Source: JACJYC01 sp964558465 | GTDB lineage: Bacteria > Bacteroidota > Bacteroidia > Chitinophagales > Saprospiraceae | Length of the DNA stretch: 64,000 nt | Direction of reading: 5' to 3' | Assembly: GCA_964558465.1 (NCBI GenBank) | Contig: CAZLEF010000016.1 | Span: forward strand, 38,090-102,089 | Shown: positions 51,747-60,648 of the stretch, in pieces | How the letters are laid out: the number at the start of each line of letters is the position of its first letter | Numbering within the stretch: position 1 is the stretch's first letter | The notes under the pieces: model-generated | What the model was told of the DNA's origin: nothing | Database searches by the model: none | Seen by the model: the letters and a program-made list of their open reading frames with translations, nothing else | Program-made: the position numbers and the translations under genes

Positions 51747-52508
51747 TTATTGAACAGGTTGGCTGACCCGGGTCAAAATTTCCCGGCAGACAGCCAGATA
51801 ATCTTCCGCGCCGGCGCTGCCCGGGCTGTAGGAAAAAATATCCTGTTGCTGCGCCGGGGCTTCGGCCAGGGCTACATTGTCCCGGACATGCGCTTCAAAA
51901 ACCAGCTCTCCGAAGTATTTTTTGATCGTTTCCACAATGTCGCGGTTGAGCACTTTGCGGTTATCGTACATGGTGGGGATGACCCCGCCGATCTCCAGTT
52001 TTTTATTGAGCCTGAGTTTGACTTTCTGGATCACCTGTTTGATCTTGGCCAACCCTTGCATGGCTAAAAATTCGGTTTGCAGGGGGATCAGCACATAGTC
52101 GCTGCAGGTGAGCGCATTCAGGGTCAGCAGGCCGAGGGAGGGTGGGCAATCGATGATGATAAAGTCATAAATTTCGAGCATCGGGTCGAAGAGTTCCCGG
52201 AGGATGTACTCCCGGCCCGCTTCGTTGATCAGTTCCATTTCAGCGCCTGACAGATCGAGGGTGGAGGGTACCACCTCCAGCCCGGGACGGACGGTAACGG
52301 GCGCCAGTTCGGCGTCGCCCCGCATCGCGTCGTATAAACTGGACGGTTGCCGGCCGACCCCCAGCGAGAGGGTAAGGTTGGCTTGCGGGTCGAGATCGAC
52401 TAATAAAACTTTTTTGCCCAATACCACCATGCCGGCGCCGATATTGATCGCGCTGGTGGTTTTGCCTACGCCGCCTTTGTGATTTAACAACGAAAGAACG
52501 ATTCCCAT
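51747..52508 (-). CDS. parA: ParA/Soj-family partition ATPase
   Basis: 253 residues. A deviant Walker A motif KGGVGKTT lies at 11-18, followed by VDLDPQANLTLSLG and IIDCPPSLGLLTLNAL, as in chromosomal ParA/Soj. It forms ATP-dependent dimers that bind DNA and position cargo by interacting with a ParB-like partner. The downstream partner gene is not classical parB. No dnaA, gidAB or oriC-like region is nearby, so this may be a second partition system from an integrated element, or a ParA for another cargo. Confidence 0.9.
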   Translation of the reverse strand: MGIVLSLLNHKGGVGKTTSAINIGAGMVVLGKKVLLVDLDPQANLTLSLGVGRQPSSLYDAMRGDAELAPVTVRPGLEVVPSTLDLSGAEMELINEAGREYILRELFDPMLEIYDFIIIDCPPSLGLLTLNALTCSDYVLIPLQTEFLAMQGLAKIKQVIQKVKLRLNKKLEIGGVIPTMYDNRKVLNRDIVETIKKYFGELVFEAHVRDNVALAEAPAQQQDIFSYSPGSAGAEDYLAVCREILTRVSQPVQ

Positions 52509-52561
52509 AAACTTACCTGGTCATTATGCCCGCAAATTGCGGTCTTTGATCACTGGTGAGC

Positions 52562-52580
52562 CCCTCTTTAGGGGGCTTAA
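52562..52580 (-). promoter_or_regulatory. Leader hairpin of the parA transcript
   Basis: AGCCCC and GGGGCT arms with a 7-base loop, located just after the predicted parA transcript start. The function is unknown; it may affect mRNA stability. Confidence 0.3.
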
Positions 52581-52587
52581 AGCCCGG

Positions 52588-52595
52588 CAAATATA
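52588..52595 (-). promoter_or_regulatory. Bacteroidota -7 element TATATTTG for parA
   Basis: A perfect TAnnTTTG match on the minus strand 80 bases before the parA ATG. No clear -33 word is seen. Confidence 0.45.
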
Positions 52596-52854
52596 AGGTT
52601 TTGCCCGGGAGTCGCCCGGTTTTTATTCGTTTTCCCAACGATTTCCGGTGAATTGGTGTCTTTCCCTGAATACTAGTCAACTTTACGGCGCTTGTTCTTT
52701 TAAACGGACAGGCGCTGTTTTCAGGCTTTTCCGGCCCTGGTTAAAAAATTCGCAGCCATAAAAAAAAATCGGTTTTATGCAATAAGGTTTCTGAAAATAA
52801 AGTTAAAAAGAAAGTATAAAAAAAAGCAACCTTTTGCCAACCAAACCAAAATCT

Positions 52855-53091
52855 ATGCAGCAAAACTGTACATCTGACCAATTGATTCAATACCTCTATC
52901 ACGAAACTTCTGCAGCGGATACGATGGCTGTAGCGGATGCCCTTGAGTGCAATTTTGAATTGCGGGAAGAATTTGAAGATCTCTTCCACGCTTACCGGGA
53001 GTTGCCGAAAGCACATTTTGGCGCAAATCCGAAAGTCCTCAAAAACATCCTGCGTTACAGCGAGCTTACAGCCGTCGGGCGCCCTTGCTGA
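52855..53091 (+). CDS. Small anti-sigma-factor-like hypothetical protein
   Basis: 78 residues from ATG 52855. The opening CTSDQLIQYLYHETSAADTM and the following helix (LREEFEDLFHAYRELP) match a small conserved Bacteroidota protein type that resembles the N-terminal zinc-binding part of anti-sigma factors. It has no membrane segment and no clear zinc His-x-x-x-Cys-x-x-Cys. It ends 23 bases before a strong terminator. Function unknown. Confidence 0.7.
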   Translation: MQQNCTSDQLIQYLYHETSAADTMAVADALECNFELREEFEDLFHAYRELPKAHFGANPKVLKNILRYSELTAVGRPC

Positions 53092-53114
53092 GCGGGTAGT
53101 GAAAAGGTATCAAC

Positions 53115-53154
53115 GAGAAAGCCCTTCAACGTTTTGCGTTTGAAGGGCTTTCTC
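53115..53154 (+). terminator. Strong intrinsic terminator, 15-bp perfect stem
   Basis: GAGAAAGCCCTTCAA pairs perfectly with TTGAAGGGCTTTCTC around a 10-base loop, followed by AATTTT. It ends the small plus-strand gene and lies just downstream of the minus-strand coiled-coil gene, so it may act in both directions. Confidence 0.85.
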
Positions 53155-53171
53155 AATTTTATCAATCGTTT

Positions 53172-53852
53172 TTACAAATCGTTCAGCTTCTTCTTCACCG
53201 TTTCAACGGTTTTCTTTTGGATTTCGAGCAGGCCCTTCGTTTCTTCCTGTTCTTTCTCGTTTTTGACGATCTCTTCTTCGGCCTTGCGAATAGCTTCTTT
53301 GGCTTTTTCTATTTCTTTATGGTAACGTTCATTGGCGCTTTGCAATTTACGGACCTCATTTTCAAGGCGGGTCAATTCTTTTTCCTCGTTTTCCAGTTCG
53401 ACCTGTACTTTGGCTTTGGCTACTTCGAGCGAATAGCGGATCAGCAATTTTTCAGCATCCGTATACCGCTCCGGGTAATTGCGGGATGAAAGGAATTCGC
53501 TGCCCAAATCCACCCACAGCGTTACTTCCACATCTTCCTTCTGGGTAACAAAGGTGGTGTAAATATCTACCGACTGGCCTTTGCCCAAAGCTACAATATC
53601 GGCGTCATCGCCCAGCCACTCACCGGTTTTCCGGTTCGACTTTACCTTGGTATCGTAAAACTCCGACATATAATCCTGCCACACCTTGTTGGCAAATTTT
53701 TCATCAGTATCCGGTAAGGAAAGCACCAGTGCGCTCTGCCTGCCAAGGCTCATCTCTTTGGATTCTTCCCTGACCTGGGCTTCAGCCGTTGCAGAGGCTA
53801 AAAATAAAGTTGCGACAAACCCCAAAAGGGCCGGTATAGATAATGTTTTCAT
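53172..53852 (-). CDS. Exported protein with C-terminal coiled coil, unknown function
   Basis: 226 residues from ATG 53852. A signal peptide (MKTLSIPALLGFVATLFLAS) is followed by about 110 residues of mixed fold (VTLWVDLGSEFLSS, then ERYTDAEKLLIRYSLE). The C-terminal 90 residues form a long charged coiled coil with Glu/Lys heptads. It is probably periplasmic. The N-terminal half looks like a conserved hypothetical domain, but I cannot name it. Surrounding genes suggest no role. Confidence 0.75.
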   Translation of the reverse strand: MKTLSIPALLGFVATLFLASATAEAQVREESKEMSLGRQSALVLSLPDTDEKFANKVWQDYMSEFYDTKVKSNRKTGEWLGDDADIVALGKGQSVDIYTTFVTQKEDVEVTLWVDLGSEFLSSRNYPERYTDAEKLLIRYSLEVAKAKVQVELENEEKELTRLENEVRKLQSANERYHKEIEKAKEAIRKAEEEIVKNEKEQEETKGLLEIQKKTVETVKKKLNDL

Positions 53853-53930
53853 CGTAATGGTTTTATTAGATTTCATTTTTTTAGACGCCGGAAAGCCCTG
53901 TCAGGTCACATGATCGCCTTCCAGGGGGTT

Positions 53931-54911
53931 TCACGGAACGATAATTTTCAGAACCTTCGGCAAAATGGAGATACGGACGGGGGTTTCCCCTAAAAACTCA
54001 CCGTCGGCTTCCACCAGTGTCGGCATTTCACCTGGCAGCGCTTCAACCCGGATCTCTTCACATTGTAAGGTATGTATCCGCGGATGTGCGCCGATCGAGC
54101 CGTTGTAGAACCGCCAGGTATTCATGATCACGGTCCATTTTGAAACGCTTTCAGCGTAAGTGAGGGCCAGCAACCCGTCGTCGGGAAGCGCGTGCGGGGT
54201 CAGTTGCAACCCCCCGCCTGAGAATCGTCCGATGCCGGCATTGATCGTATAAAACCGGTCTTCTGCTTTTTGTCCGTCAAAGGATAATCTCGCCCCTCGC
54301 AGCCTGTATTGGAACAGGCAGCGAAAGATCATGAACAAATAATAGAGTTGGTGCAGGATCAGGCTTTTTTTTGTGCCCACGGAATGCACAACAAATCCGT
54401 CGTAAGCCAATCCGGCCACATTGACAAAATAGCGTTCTCCCGGCATGCCGTGGTTGAAAAAACGAACCAACCCGGCATCCTGTAAAGTCGTCTTACCCGC
54501 CTGCACCATGGCCGTCCAGTCGTCAAGCCGGGCAGGTATGCCGTGTGTGCGCCGCCAGTCATTGCCGGTACCCAGCGGGAGAAGGCAATACGTAATTTCA
54601 GAAGAAGGAATGATCTTTTGCTGAAGGATGCCGTTGACGGCCTCATGGTTAATCCCGTCGCCCCCAACGGCAATGATCTTCCGGTAACCCGATTCAATGG
54701 CTTCCACGGCCAGCGCTGTCGCATGTCCCTGGCTTTGAGTGACCGCTACGGCCATTTGGGGCCAAATGCGGCGCAAACGAATTTCCAGACCAGGCCATTT
54801 CCGCCCCGCGGATCCGTTCCCGGCGGTAGGATTTACAATAAAAAACCAGTTATCCGTCAATTTTGTGTCCAAGTAATTCGGTGTTTTCAGATGCGCCCGG
54901 TTTCCCGGCAT
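53931..54911 (-). CDS. Diacylglycerol kinase-type lipid kinase (YegS/BmrU-like)
   Basis: 326 residues. The ATP-binding motif GGDGINHEAVNG (family form GGDGT) is at about 83-94, followed by LPLGTGNDW and the C-terminal beta-sandwich domain. Members phosphorylate diacylglycerol or sphingoid-like lipids, or share the fold. The first ATG (54911) overlaps the end of the mutase gene by 62 bases in another frame; TTG codons inside the overlap are possible later starts. Translational coupling to the mutase is likely. Confidence 0.85.
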   Translation of the reverse strand: MPGNRAHLKTPNYLDTKLTDNWFFIVNPTAGNGSAGRKWPGLEIRLRRIWPQMAVAVTQSQGHATALAVEAIESGYRKIIAVGGDGINHEAVNGILQQKIIPSSEITYCLLPLGTGNDWRRTHGIPARLDDWTAMVQAGKTTLQDAGLVRFFNHGMPGERYFVNVAGLAYDGFVVHSVGTKKSLILHQLYYLFMIFRCLFQYRLRGARLSFDGQKAEDRFYTINAGIGRFSGGGLQLTPHALPDDGLLALTYAESVSKWTVIMNTWRFYNGSIGAHPRIHTLQCEEIRVEALPGEMPTLVEADGEFLGETPVRISILPKVLKIIVP

Positions 54912-57036
54912 TGAAGTTTTGGATCAGGATATCCAGGATTTTTTTTGCTGCTGCGGCGATCTTTGTTCCCGGGCCAAAAATACCGGCTACCCCATGTTGA
55001 TGCAAATAATCATGATCCTGGGGAGGCACAACTCCACCCACCACCACCAGAATATCTTCTCTGCCCAGTTTTTGGAGTTCCCGGATTGTTTCGGGCGCAA
55101 GGGTTTTGTGGGCGCCGGCCAGGGATGAGATCCCTAAAACATGCACGTCATTTTCAGCTGCCTGCCTGGCTGCTTCGGCGGGTGTCTGAAACAAAGGGCC
55201 GATATCGACATCGAACCCCAAGTCGGCAAAACTGGTTGCAATGACCCTGGCGCCGCGGTCGTGGCCATCCTGGCCCAGTTTGGCGATCATGATCCTGGGT
55301 CTGCGTCCGTCGAGGCCGGCAAATTGATCTGCCAGCGCCTGTGCATTTTTGAAATCGTTTTCCTGGCTGATCTCGTGGGCGTATACCCCGCTAACCGCCC
55401 GGGAAACGGGTTGAAAACGGCCAAAATGTTTTTCCATAGCATCGGAAATTTCTCCTAAAGTCGCCCGGCATCTTGCGGCTTCTATTGCGTATTCAAGGAG
55501 GTTGCCTTTTCCAGTGCCAGCGCATTCGGAGAGGGCTTCCAATGCCTGTGTCACTTTTTTCCCATCCCTGGAGGTTTTTAGGGCGGTTAATCTGCGGATT
55601 TGCGCCTTCCGCACGGCCGTATTGTCCACTTCCCGGATATCCATCGGCGTTTCGCCGGCATACTCAAAGGTATTGACCCCAACGATCCGGTCCTTGCCGG
55701 CATCAATACGGGCTTGCTTTCGGGCAGCGGCTTCCTCGATGCGCAATTTGGGCAATCCGTTCTCAATGGCTTTTGCCATGCCGCCTAATGTTTCTACCTC
55801 CTCGATCAGGGCCCAGGCCCGGCGTGCAAGGCGGTCGGTCAGGTATTCAACATATCCGGAGCCGGCCCAGGGGTCGATCGACCGGGTAATATCGGTTTCG
55901 CGCTGGAGGTAAAGCTGTGTGTCGCGCGCTATTTTGGCGGAAAAATCCGTCGGCAAGGCGATGGCTTCATCCAGGGCATTGGTATGCAAAGACTGGGTAC
56001 CGCCCAAAACAGCTGCGAGCCCTTCAATACAGGTGCGCGCGATATTGTTGTAGGGGTCCTGGGCGGTCAGGCTCCAGCCCGACGTCTGGCAGTGGGTGCG
56101 CAGGGCCATAGATTTGGAGCTTTGGGGGTTGAATTGCCGGACGATTTTGGCCCACAATAACCTTCCGGCCCGCATTTTGGCGATCTCCATAAAATGGTTC
56201 ATCCCGATGGCCCAGAAAAAGGAAAGCCGTGGGGCAAAGTCATCAATATCGAGTCCGGCTTTCACACCGGTGCGCAGGTATTCCAATCCGTCTGCCAGCG
56301 TGTAGGCCAGTTCAAGATCGGCCGGGGCGCCGGCTTCATGCATATGGTAACCGCTGATGCTGATAGAGTTAAACCGGGGCATGCGGCCGGCGGCAAAAGC
56401 AAAGATATCGGCAATGATCCGCATGGAGGGCCCGGGGGGATAAATAAAGGTGTTGCGCACCATGAATTCCTTGAGGATATCGTTCTGGATGGTGCCGCTC
56501 AATTGATCGGGCCTAACCCCTTGTTCTTGGGCTGCAACAATGTAAAACGCCATGATCGGGATTACCGCTCCGTTCATGGTCATGGAAACGGACATTTCGC
56601 CGAGCGGGATGCCGTCGAAGAGGATTTTCATGTCCTCCACACTGTCGATCGCAACCCCCGCCTTGCCGACGTCGCCTCTTACCCGTTCGTGGTCTGAATC
56701 GTAACCCCGGTGGGTCGCCAGATCGAAGGCCACCGAAAGCCCTTTCTGGCCCTGCTCCAGGTTCCGCCGGTAGAAAGCGTTGCTCTCCTCAGCCGTCGAA
56801 AAGCCGGCGTATTGGCGGATGGTCCAGGGGCGGATGGTGTACATGGAGGCGTAGGGCCCTCCTGTAAAAGGCGGTAATCCGGGCAAATAGCCGGTATGTT
56901 CAATTCCCGCCAGGATCTCCGGGGAAAATCTTGAAAGTAGGGGAATGCCTTCGGCGCCAGACCATTCTTTGACTTCAACGGCGTTTTGACGGTCTTTGCG
57001 TCGGAATGGCAATTTGGTCAGGTCCGGTCGCGGCAT
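54850..57036 (-). CDS. scpA: Methylmalonyl-CoA mutase large subunit (adenosylcobalamin-dependent)
   Basis: 728 residues. The N-terminal TIM barrel begins MYTIRPWTIRQYAGFSTAEE near 65, with the conserved active-site Tyr and Arg of methylmalonyl-CoA mutases. The C-terminal domain binds B12 through LGQDGHDRGA with His592, and has GVVPPQDHDYL near 670. It interconverts (R)-methylmalonyl-CoA and succinyl-CoA in propionate metabolism. A partner small subunit, an epimerase or the G-protein chaperone MeaB are not adjacent, so it may act as a homodimer or be assembled with distant genes. Confidence 0.93.
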   Translation of the reverse strand: MPRPDLTKLPFRRKDRQNAVEVKEWSGAEGIPLLSRFSPEILAGIEHTGYLPGLPPFTGGPYASMYTIRPWTIRQYAGFSTAEESNAFYRRNLEQGQKGLSVAFDLATHRGYDSDHERVRGDVGKAGVAIDSVEDMKILFDGIPLGEMSVSMTMNGAVIPIMAFYIVAAQEQGVRPDQLSGTIQNDILKEFMVRNTFIYPPGPSMRIIADIFAFAAGRMPRFNSISISGYHMHEAGAPADLELAYTLADGLEYLRTGVKAGLDIDDFAPRLSFFWAIGMNHFMEIAKMRAGRLLWAKIVRQFNPQSSKSMALRTHCQTSGWSLTAQDPYNNIARTCIEGLAAVLGGTQSLHTNALDEAIALPTDFSAKIARDTQLYLQRETDITRSIDPWAGSGYVEYLTDRLARRAWALIEEVETLGGMAKAIENGLPKLRIEEAAARKQARIDAGKDRIVGVNTFEYAGETPMDIREVDNTAVRKAQIRRLTALKTSRDGKKVTQALEALSECAGTGKGNLLEYAIEAARCRATLGEISDAMEKHFGRFQPVSRAVSGVYAHEISQENDFKNAQALADQFAGLDGRRPRIMIAKLGQDGHDRGARVIATSFADLGFDVDIGPLFQTPAEAARQAAENDVHVLGISSLAGAHKTLAPETIRELQKLGREDILVVVGGVVPPQDHDYLHQHGVAGIFGPGTKIAAAAKKILDILIQNFNAGKPGASENTELLGHKIDG

Positions 57037-57106
57037 AGGCTGGTCGCTTTTTCAAGGCACAAGGATAAAGGCATAGCCCAAAGATACAAAAAATCGGAAC
57101 GTCCGG

Positions 57107-57910
57107 CTAGTGTTCTTTGAAAAAGGAATGGATCAAAGGGGCGAACTCCGCAGCCAATCCGCTATTGCAGGCAATGACCTGACCCTGGGCAAGGTAATCA
57201 TCCCCCAGATTAAAATCGAAGACTTTTCCGCCGGCTTCCTGCACCAGGAACGCCCCTGCTGCAATATCCCAGGGATTGAGGCTGTATTCAAAAAATGCGT
57301 CAAACCGTCCGCAGGCGACGTATGCCAGGTCTGTAGCGGCCGAACCCAGTCGCCGGATCCCCCTGGAAGATTTCATGAAATGCGCCAACGCGGTAATATG
57401 CGGTTGGACCCTGTTGTCGGCTTTGTACGGAAACCCGGTTCCGATAACGGCGTCCTGAAGCAGCGTTGCGGAACTGACGGATACCCGGCGTTCGTTACAA
57501 AATACGCCGCTGCCTTTCCATCCCCAGAAACACTCTTTCCGGTTGATCTCATAGACGATGCCCATGACCGTTTCTCCCGCTCTGCTCAAAGCTACGCTCA
57601 CCGAAAAGACAGGAATCTGATGGAGGAAGTTGGTGGTGCCGTCAAGTGGGTCGACGATCCAAAGCCACTCGCCGTCGGCTTGTTCTACCGTGTCTTCTTC
57701 CGTTTGGAAAACGGACCCGGGCAACAAAGCGCCGAGCCCCTGTACGAGTTGTTGTTCGGCGGTCCGGTCGACATAACTCACCAGGCTATTGAGGCTTTTG
57801 GCTTCGATATGGCCGGCTTCCACCTTGCCTAGTTCGCCAAGGATAAAAGCTCCGGTTTTTTCAATGATCAGCCGGGATTCCCGGCAAAGCGCCGAAAGAT
57901 CAAGTTCCAT
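57107..57910 (-). CDS. Inositol monophosphatase family protein
   Basis: 267 residues. Metal-binding motifs are visible: EEDT near 77, WIVDPLDGTTNFLH near 85 (D-P-L-D-G-T-T-N) and WDIAAGAFLVQEAGG near 220. Members hydrolyse inositol phosphates, 3'-phosphoadenosine 5'-phosphate or fructose-1,6-bisphosphate; specificity is not given by the sequence. Cytoplasmic. A 70-base gap separates it from the mutase gene on the same strand, and the two may share a transcript. Confidence 0.9.
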   Translation of the reverse strand: MELDLSALCRESRLIIEKTGAFILGELGKVEAGHIEAKSLNSLVSYVDRTAEQQLVQGLGALLPGSVFQTEEDTVEQADGEWLWIVDPLDGTTNFLHQIPVFSVSVALSRAGETVMGIVYEINRKECFWGWKGSGVFCNERRVSVSSATLLQDAVIGTGFPYKADNRVQPHITALAHFMKSSRGIRRLGSAATDLAYVACGRFDAFFEYSLNPWDIAAGAFLVQEAGGKVFDFNLGDDYLAQGQVIACNSGLAAEFAPLIHSFFKEH

Positions 57911-58214
57911 TTTTTAGGTGGCAAGTTGCGGAAAAAATCCGGACCCCGCAACCAACCTGCAGCAAAAAGCGGCGCTCTTTAAGGAATATTGCGTACACCT
58001 GAGTGAACAAGCGCCGGGTTTCTTTTATGGAGCCCGGCGCTTCATTTTTTCCTCCTTCCATCTCCAGTCCACTTCTTATCTAATTGTTTGAATTCGCACA
58101 CCCAGTGTTCAGAAACGGACAAATTCTTCGCACCATAAATCACATAAAGACCTGGTTTACAAGTCTTTTTTATTACGGGCATGAATTTTGAGGTCAATAA
58201 CAAAAACCGGCGTT
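57911..58214. other. Intergenic region between divergent genes
   Basis: A 304-base gap between the inositol-phosphatase gene (minus) and the first ABC permease (plus). It contains the orphan terminator at 58009-58050 and otherwise AT-rich sequence without a clear promoter word or ORF. Confidence 0.6.
58009..58050 (+). terminator. Intrinsic terminator facing plus strand with no upstream plus gene
   Basis: AAGCGCCGGG (58009-58018) pairs with CCCGGCGCTT (58033-58042), with a 14-base loop, then CA and six T (58045-58050). No plus-strand gene precedes it, so it either ends an unannotated small RNA starting in 57911-58009 or acts as an attenuator in a long leader of the permease operon. Confidence 0.6.
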
Positions 58215-60647
58215 ATGTGGCAAAATCACCTGAAGATTACCCTCCGCAATTTTCTGAAACATAAATTGCACTCCGGCATCAATCTTCTGGGGTTGACAGC
58301 AGGCCTGGCAGCTTGCACGTTCATTTTTTTATTTGTCAATGACGAATGGAAATATGACGCCTTCCACCCAGATACGAAAAATCTTTACCGGATCACCACC
58401 AAAGAAACCGATGACGGGATCACGCACCTTGTTGCCAATGCATACCAGCCGTTGGGCCCGATGTTAGAAACTGCATTTCCGGGCATCTTAAAAACGGTGC
58501 GTTTTCTTCCCCAGAGTGTAACCGTTAAAAACCCGGCGTCCAACGAAATTTTTCAGGAGAACGGGTTCTATTTCTCAGACAGCGTGTTTTTCGAGGTTTT
58601 CAATTTTCCTTTTTTGGAGGGCGATCCATCCAAAGCGTTGCGCAGTCCCAAAGGCGTGGTATTATCTGAATCTTGCGCACTGCGATACTTCGGGGAAAGG
58701 TCGGACTGGGATGAAATTCTCGGCCGGCCGCTGTTGGTTAATAAGGATATTGACCTGATAATCGCCGGTGTCGCAGCCGACCCGCCTCCCAATTCAACCA
58801 TCCAATTTGACCTGGTGGCCGCCATGCCAAGTGCGACCCGGGTTTTAGGGGAATGGATCATTCAGCCGAGGCGAACCTGGTATTTCCCGCCGGTTTACAC
58901 CTTTGCAGTGATCAAAGACCAGGAATTCGCTGAAAGTTGGCAACAAAAAATGGCCGGTTTTGAACGGGACCATTTGTCTGAAAGGCTTTCCACCCAATAT
59001 GATTTCCAGTTGCAACCCTTGCGGGAAATGCATTTTACGGCGTTGGAAAGCGATTTGCAGCCTTCGATACAACCCACTTTGCTTTATGTTTTTGCCGGGA
59101 TCGCCATCCTCATACTAGGTATTGCCTGTGTGAATTATGTTAACCTCGTGATGGCCCGGCTGATCCACCGGTTCAGGGAGATCGGCATACGCAAAATACT
59201 GGGCGCCCAAAGGCGGCATCTGCTTCAGCAATCCTGGTTGGAAAGTGCCCTGTATATGGGGTCGGCTTTTGGGTTGTCTGTGCTTTTGGTGCAATCCGGT
59301 CTTCCTGCATTAAATAAGATCCTGGGCAAACAACTCGCTTTATGGGGCGCCCCGAACCGGGAACTCTGGATCGCCCTGATCGCAGGATCGGTATTGCTGG
59401 CCGGTATGATTTCTTTGTTCCCGTTTTTTGGCCTGGCGAAGTTCAGGGTTGCGGGGATGTTAAAAGCAAATCCGGGGGTTAATACCCCAAAAAAGAGGCA
59501 ATTTAACCTAAAAAACGCCCTGATTGTCTTTCAGTTTGCCGCTGCGTCGGGCCTGATCATCGCAGCTTTGGTCATTCAGTCCCAACTCCGGTTCATTCAG
59601 AATAAAAACCTGGGTTTAAACCCCGAACAAATAATGGTTGTCCCGATCCGGATGGAAGAAATGCAAAATAATTTTGAAGCTTACAAAGACCAGTTTGCCG
59701 GGATTCCCGGCGTAAAATCCGTTTCCGCTATCTCCAATTTTCCCTGGGAATCCGGATTTTACGATTTTCCCGCTACGATCAGCGGACAAGGCAAAACCAT
59801 TGAGGCCAATCTGCCTACCCTGCTGGTAGATCCGGATTTTATTCAAACAATGGGTATGCAGGTCGTCCATGGCCGACCGTTTTCTTCCGACCGGATTTCT
59901 GACGCTGCCGGCGCCTTTCTGATCAATGAAGCAGCGGCTCAAAAATTGGGCGTTACGGATTTGGAAGGCCTGAAACTGGAGATGAAAGGCGTTTCGTCCG
60001 GTGAAACCAAAACCGGCGAGCTGATCGGTATCGTCAAAGATTTTCACCTTAAATCACTCCACCATTCGATCGACCCGATCGTGCTGTCGGTAGCGACCGA
60101 ACCCTATTTTCTGGACAATTTTATCGTCCGCCTGGAAACAGATAACCTGGCCGCTACCATAAATGCATTTTCAAAAAAATGGGAAGCCGCAGCTCCGGAC
60201 AAACCGTTCGATTATTTTTTCCTCGATGAGGCCTTCGACCAATTGTACAGGAAGGAAAGCAGAATGGGGACAATTTTCCAACTGTTCACCCTTCTGGCTA
60301 TCCTGATCGCCTGCCTGGGTTTGTTCGCGCTTGCTGCCATTGCCGCCGGCCAGCGCAGCAAGGAAGTAGGTATCCGCAAAGTACTGGGCGCCACGGTCTC
60401 TTCCATCGTCGGCTTGCTCTCCTGGGATTTTCTGAAGTTGGTGTTAATCGGCGTGACGCTTGCTGCGCCTGCGGCCTGGTATTTTATGAATAGCTGGCTG
60501 GAAAGCTTCGCTTATCGGATTGAAGTGGAATGGTGGGTATTTGCCCTTGCGTTCGTTTCAGCGATGGGCATTGCTTTTTTTACGGTAAGTTATCAAAGTA
60601 TAAGGGTTGCCCTTGCCAACCCGGGTGAAATTATAAAAACCGACTAA
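58215..60647 (+). CDS. FtsX/MacB-type ABC transporter permease
   Basis: 810 residues from ATG 58215; a TTG at 58188 would add nine unrelated residues. The Bacteroidota layout is visible: N-terminal helix and MacB periplasmic domain, FtsX-like membrane domain (REIGIRKILGAQRRHLL), then a second periplasmic domain and a second FtsX domain (EVGIRKVLGATVSSIV). These permeases work with a separate ATPase in lipoprotein or antimicrobial export. The ATPase gene is not in the window. A paralogue follows one base downstream. Confidence 0.9.
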   Translation: MWQNHLKITLRNFLKHKLHSGINLLGLTAGLAACTFIFLFVNDEWKYDAFHPDTKNLYRITTKETDDGITHLVANAYQPLGPMLETAFPGILKTVRFLPQSVTVKNPASNEIFQENGFYFSDSVFFEVFNFPFLEGDPSKALRSPKGVVLSESCALRYFGERSDWDEILGRPLLVNKDIDLIIAGVAADPPPNSTIQFDLVAAMPSATRVLGEWIIQPRRTWYFPPVYTFAVIKDQEFAESWQQKMAGFERDHLSERLSTQYDFQLQPLREMHFTALESDLQPSIQPTLLYVFAGIAILILGIACVNYVNLVMARLIHRFREIGIRKILGAQRRHLLQQSWLESALYMGSAFGLSVLLVQSGLPALNKILGKQLALWGAPNRELWIALIAGSVLLAGMISLFPFFGLAKFRVAGMLKANPGVNTPKKRQFNLKNALIVFQFAAASGLIIAALVIQSQLRFIQNKNLGLNPEQIMVVPIRMEEMQNNFEAYKDQFAGIPGVKSVSAISNFPWESGFYDFPATISGQGKTIEANLPTLLVDPDFIQTMGMQVVHGRPFSSDRISDAAGAFLINEAAAQKLGVTDLEGLKLEMKGVSSGETKTGELIGIVKDFHLKSLHHSIDPIVLSVATEPYFLDNFIVRLETDNLAATINAFSKKWEAAAPDKPFDYFFLDEAFDQLYRKESRMGTIFQLFTLLAILIACLGLFALAAIAAGQRSKEVGIRKVLGATVSSIVGLLSWDFLKLVLIGVTLAAPAAWYFMNSWLESFAYRIEVEWWVFALAFVSAMGIAFFTVSYQSIRVALANPGEIIKTD

Positions 60648-60648
60648 A

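Larger units (their letters stand above)
52509..52854. other. Intergenic region upstream of parA and of the small anti-sigma-like gene
   Basis: A 346-base gap between divergent genes. It holds the parA -7 word (52588-52595), a stem AGCCCC/GGGGCT about 20 bases inside the parA leader, a short plus-strand hairpin CCGGG/CCCGG followed by five T (52605-52624), and AT-rich sequence with A-runs near 52760-52830. No ORF or RNA gene was recognised. Confidence 0.6.
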
